A stretch of 64,000 bases of DNA from JBCDJI01 sp964351865 (GTDB lineage Bacteria > Verrucomicrobiota > Verrucomicrobiia > Methylacidiphilales > JBCBYL01), in assembly GCA_964351865.1 (NCBI GenBank), contig CAYGPJ010000016.1:17238-81237 (forward strand), written 5' to 3'. Positions 62,053 to 64,000 of this stretch are shown in pieces. The notes beneath the pieces are model-generated. The model was not told the DNA's origin. It saw only the letters and a program-made list of their open reading frames with translations, and searched no databases. The position numbers and the translations under genes are program-made. The first letter of the stretch is position 1; each line of letters starts with the position of its first letter.

Positions 62053-62220
62053 AACCGCGAAAACATAGCGATATGTCGCGGCCAGATATCCTTTCTAACT
62101 CGTTTAGTTTAAGGAGCACAAGCGATATAAAGAAATACTCGAAATACGCTAAATTTTTCTCTGACGAACCCAAAGAACTTCCCCTATCCAGTTTTCGCGT
62201 GCTTAGCGTATTTCGCGGTT
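62053..62220. repeat. Repeat element bounded by AACCGCGAAA inverted ends
   Basis: A 168-bp stretch begins AACCGCGAAA and ends TTTCGCGGTT, exact inverted copies. Inside are CGAAATACGCTAA (62140-62152) and its exact complement TTAGCGTATTTCG (62203-62215). Short CGCGAAA-type motifs are a common theme of dispersed intergenic repeats in environmental bacteria. No ORF lies inside that looks coding. Confidence 0.55.
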
Positions 62221-62305
62221 ATCCCAAACTTGCCGTGTCCTGGCTTATTTAAATTAATTTGGGCTAAGCGCCTATTGTGGCTGTATTGTCGTACGATGAC
62301 GCCCT

Positions 62306-62349
62306 AAAAGGGACGGAGGAGTTCATGCATGAACTCCTCCGTCCCTTTT
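62306..62349. terminator. 44-bp perfect palindrome, probable bidirectional terminator
   Basis: The left arm starts AAAAGGGACGGAGG and the right arm ends CCTCCGTCCCTTTT; the centre is ATGCAT. Both strands would give a GC-rich stem followed by a U-run, so it can end transcription from either side. The absence of an unpaired loop is unusual for a terminator. It lies between the end of the Verru_Chthon unit and the PEP-CTERM gene. Confidence 0.6.
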
Positions 62350-62428
62350 TCCGACCACCCTATGAGACAGATTGAATAGAAAATGCTCTTGTAGTTTAAG
62401 TCACGAGATATGTCGGATCTTTAAATTT

Positions 62429-62484
62429 GCAGGTCGTCCCGATACAGCAAGTGATCGGGGGCGACAGTTTAGAAGGATGCCGCC
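62429..62484. repeat. Half of a REP-like paired-hairpin element
   Basis: TGCAGGTCG, a CCCGAT/ATCGGG hairpin, CGACAGTTTAGAAGGATGCC. The outer TG(T/C)AGGTCG and the CGACAGTTTA(A/G)AAGGA tail match the left half of the element at 35301-35362, but the hairpin interior differs and the right half is missing. Confidence 0.6.
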
Positions 62485-62565
62485 ATATTTCGTGGAACAG
62501 TCTACTCGAGGATCAACTACATCAGGTAAATTTACCCCAACGGCTCAGCGCAACCGCCAGTGCAC

Positions 62566-62600
62566 CAAAAAGCGGAGCGTCTTGCAAGACGCCCCGCTTT
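62566..62600 (-). terminator. Rho-independent terminator of the PEP-CTERM gene
   Basis: Read on the minus strand: AAAGCGGGGCGTCTTG, then CAAGACGCTCCGCTTTTT. The stem is long and GC-rich and ends in a U-run, 24 bp after the stop codon of the PEP-CTERM gene. Confidence 0.8.
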
Positions 62601-62623
62601 GGATGAAAAAAGTAGCTTTCGGA

Positions 62624-63553
62624 TTAAGGCTTCCGGCGGCGACGAACGAACACTAGGCTAGCTAATCCACCCAGCAGTAAAGAAACAACCGAAGGCTCGG
62701 GAACGGCGGTTTGAGTGAATGAGAAATCGTCGTAATTAACAATATATGGACTATCTCTACCAACAACTCCCCGATTACGAGCACGTCCGACAAATCCGAA
62801 ATAATCGCCTGTGTAGGTAGCGGCATCAACGGTAAAGTTAACAGTATCTGTTACGGGGCTGCTCAAGTCATTCAGATATGTCATACTGAATGAAATGTCG
62901 ATGTTCGTGCCGGTGTAGGTAAACGTGGTTGCAAAATCTAACGCATGATCGGTCATGTTATCGGTCGCAGAAGCAGTGCCAGTGGTAAATGGTGTGGTGC
63001 CGCTCAAATTAACAGTTGCGAGCTCGCCGTTATCAATCCCCTGAAATATGGATATCTTATTCTGATCTGTATTATAAATCAAACCTATAGCACCAGCCTC
63101 GGCTTCTCCTGAACCAACTCCAAGATCACTTTCGCCACCGAACAGATACATGCCAATACGGTTGTTGTCATCAGCGTATGTCGTCAATTGAAGGGATCCA
63201 GTAACCGAGTAGGCGTAACCATCTGCTGCGGTGTAAGTAAAGTCTTGCAGGAAACTGTGATTTTGAGTGCCGGCGGTTACCGCCCCAGTGTTTTCAAATT
63301 GGATATTCGTTGCCTGTGTGGACCAAGTGGTATCGGTATCAGCAACATCAATTGTGCTCTGGTTAAATCCCCCCAGACCGTCACCACCAGATCCGAATGT
63401 TCTAGAGAATGGGTTCGCAACATTCACGGTCACCTGTCCAAATGCAGCGGGTGACAGGCACATTAAAGAAAGCGCCAATAATGCAACAACCGCTTTAGCC
63501 ATCTGCCCTGATTTTGTGATATTTTCGTCTTGGGGAATTTTGTTCGTTTTCAT
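62624..63553 (-). CDS. PEP-CTERM sorting-domain protein
   Basis: 309-residue exported protein. The signal peptide is preceded by a charged leader and ends near A-A-F-G-Q (residue 40). The body is Thr/Asn/Asp-rich beta structure (Y-S-V-T-G-S-L-Q-L, S-F-S-M-T-Y-L). The tail is a complete sorting signal: V-P-E-P-S at 284-288, a hydrophobic stretch and R-R-R-R-K-P at the C-terminus. Exosortase cuts such tails and attaches or releases the protein at the surface. No exosortase gene is in this window. A good terminator lies just downstream and a plausible promoter upstream. Binding partner unknown. Confidence 0.92.
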   Translation of the reverse strand: MKTNKIPQDENITKSGQMAKAVVALLALSLMCLSPAAFGQVTVNVANPFSRTFGSGGDGLGGFNQSTIDVADTDTTWSTQATNIQFENTGAVTAGTQNHSFLQDFTYTAADGYAYSVTGSLQLTTYADDNNRIGMYLFGGESDLGVGSGEAEAGAIGLIYNTDQNKISIFQGIDNGELATVNLSGTTPFTTGTASATDNMTDHALDFATTFTYTGTNIDISFSMTYLNDLSSPVTDTVNFTVDAATYTGDYFGFVGRARNRGVVGRDSPYIVNYDDFSFTQTAVPEPSVVSLLLGGLASLVFVRRRRKP

Positions 63554-63622
63554 AATTTTATTATGTTTCCGGTTAAGTTTTTCCAGTTTATCCGAAAAAT
63601 ACTCCTAATGTTTAATAATTGT

Positions 63623-63650
63623 ATTGTGTGAAATCATAATAATTAGTCAA
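63623..63650 (-). promoter_or_regulatory. Candidate promoter of the PEP-CTERM gene
   Basis: On the minus strand TTGACT (63645-63650), 16 bp, then CACAAT (63623-63628); fair matches to a sigma-70 promoter, 70 bp before the start codon. Confidence 0.4.
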
Positions 63651-63810
63651 GTACTTATCGATAGCAACGAAGCTAATGCGATCAATCGATTTTTGGCTCT
63701 AGATCAGTCGCAGGGGCGGTGAGGGTTGATCAGAAAAACAAAAGTTGATGATGCCGCATGATGAAATGCCGCTTGCTCGAATGGGCCATGCCGGATGCGA
63801 TAACGGGAAA

Positions 63811-63869
63811 TGTAGGCTGGGATTGCATCTCGGCATGTCTATACTGTCGAAATGCAATTTCGACCTACA
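63811..63869. repeat. REP-like paired-hairpin element (second full copy)
   Basis: Outer ends TGTAGG and CCTACA. The left hairpin is weaker (GGGAT-TGC-ATCTC) and the right one perfect (GTCGAAAT-GCA-ATTTCGAC). Arrangement and sequence match 35301-35362, with arms exchanged in quality. Confidence 0.8.
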
Positions 63870-64000
63870 GTGGCAGGCTCGACCGGCTACAACATCCCGC
63901 AAGGTCTGCTAGCGCTTCAGAGCAAAGTGAAATGCTGGGTTAAACTGAATGGTGTCCAAGATTACCACCCCAAACAGCGTCATAAGCGGGTGGCAATGCC

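Larger units (their letters stand above)
63554..64000. other. Gene-free right end
   Basis: 447 bp with the upstream region of the PEP-CTERM gene (several TAATTATTA-type tracts), the paired-hairpin repeat at 63811-63869 and no frame with convincing coding content. A gene starting beyond the window cannot be excluded. Confidence 0.6.

Noticed and set aside
1..64000. CRISPR arrays, rRNA, intact insertion sequences, phage genes, fucose catabolism or microcompartment genes
   Set aside because: Looked for at all scales and not found.

Overview
This window looks like a chromosomal polysaccharide-degradation island from a marine member of the Verrucomicrobiota, probably an Opitutales/Puniceicoccales-type organism. 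The support is a large Verru_Chthon cassette protein A, a PEP-CTERM surface protein, a very high density of exported sulfatases and fucosidases, weak Shine-Dalgarno sequences, and no SusC/SusD pair. No rRNA, CRISPR array, phage or intact transposase was seen. The taxonomic placement is an inference from gene content.

Layout. (1) 1-10390, minus strand: an apparent degradative gene train, in transcription order sialate-O-acetylesterase-like enzyme, a tiny lipoprotein-like ORF, GH95 fucosidase, an unassigned glycoside hydrolase, an esterase, and two sulfatases (the last cut by the window edge). A LacI-type palindrome lies upstream of the first gene, next to a decayed beta-helix gene (10486-11032). 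(2) 11174-14972, plus: LamG-domain lipoprotein and two sulfatases. (3) 15033-18188, minus: a clan GH-A hydrolase and a sulfatase; then, divergently, a PL6-type lyase (18385-19737). (4) 19839-26275, plus: a tightly overlapping MoxR/DUF58/DUF4381/VWA/VWA/TPR (Bat-type) operon. (5) 26400-40373: two GH29 fucosidases, a pectate-lyase-fold protein, three sulfatases and a beta-helix (GH141-like) protein carrying a PDZ domain. (6) 40579-51043: two divergent units around an AraC regulator. Leftward: AraC, exported isomerase-like protein, exported Gfo/Idh/MocA protein, GH43-like propeller enzyme and esterase. Rightward: SSS sodium/sugar symporter and a cytoplasmic DUF5107-TPR protein. (7) 51198-61824: two paralogous proteins with a TonB-like membrane helix and a PA14-like C-terminus, a GH31 enzyme, a small secreted protein, then Verru_Chthon A and a secreted partner. 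(8) 61825-64000: a repeat-rich, gene-poor stretch around a PEP-CTERM protein.

How it fits together. Eight sulfatases, three or four fucosidase-type families (GH95, two GH29, GH141-like), several esterases and a PL6 lyase point to exported enzymes that remove sulfate and acyl groups and cleave a fucose-rich sulfated polysaccharide (fucoidan-like), with uronate/alginate-type side activity. Nearly all carry lipoprotein or Sec signals. The symporter with the AraC regulator would handle the released sugar. No formylglycine-generating enzyme, sulfatase-maturing radical SAM enzyme or fucose catabolism genes are in the window, so maturation and catabolism must be encoded elsewhere.

The least explained parts are the TonB-like/PA14-like pair near Verru_Chthon A, the PDZ-bearing beta-helix enzyme, and the REP-like paired hairpins shared by three intergenic regions.
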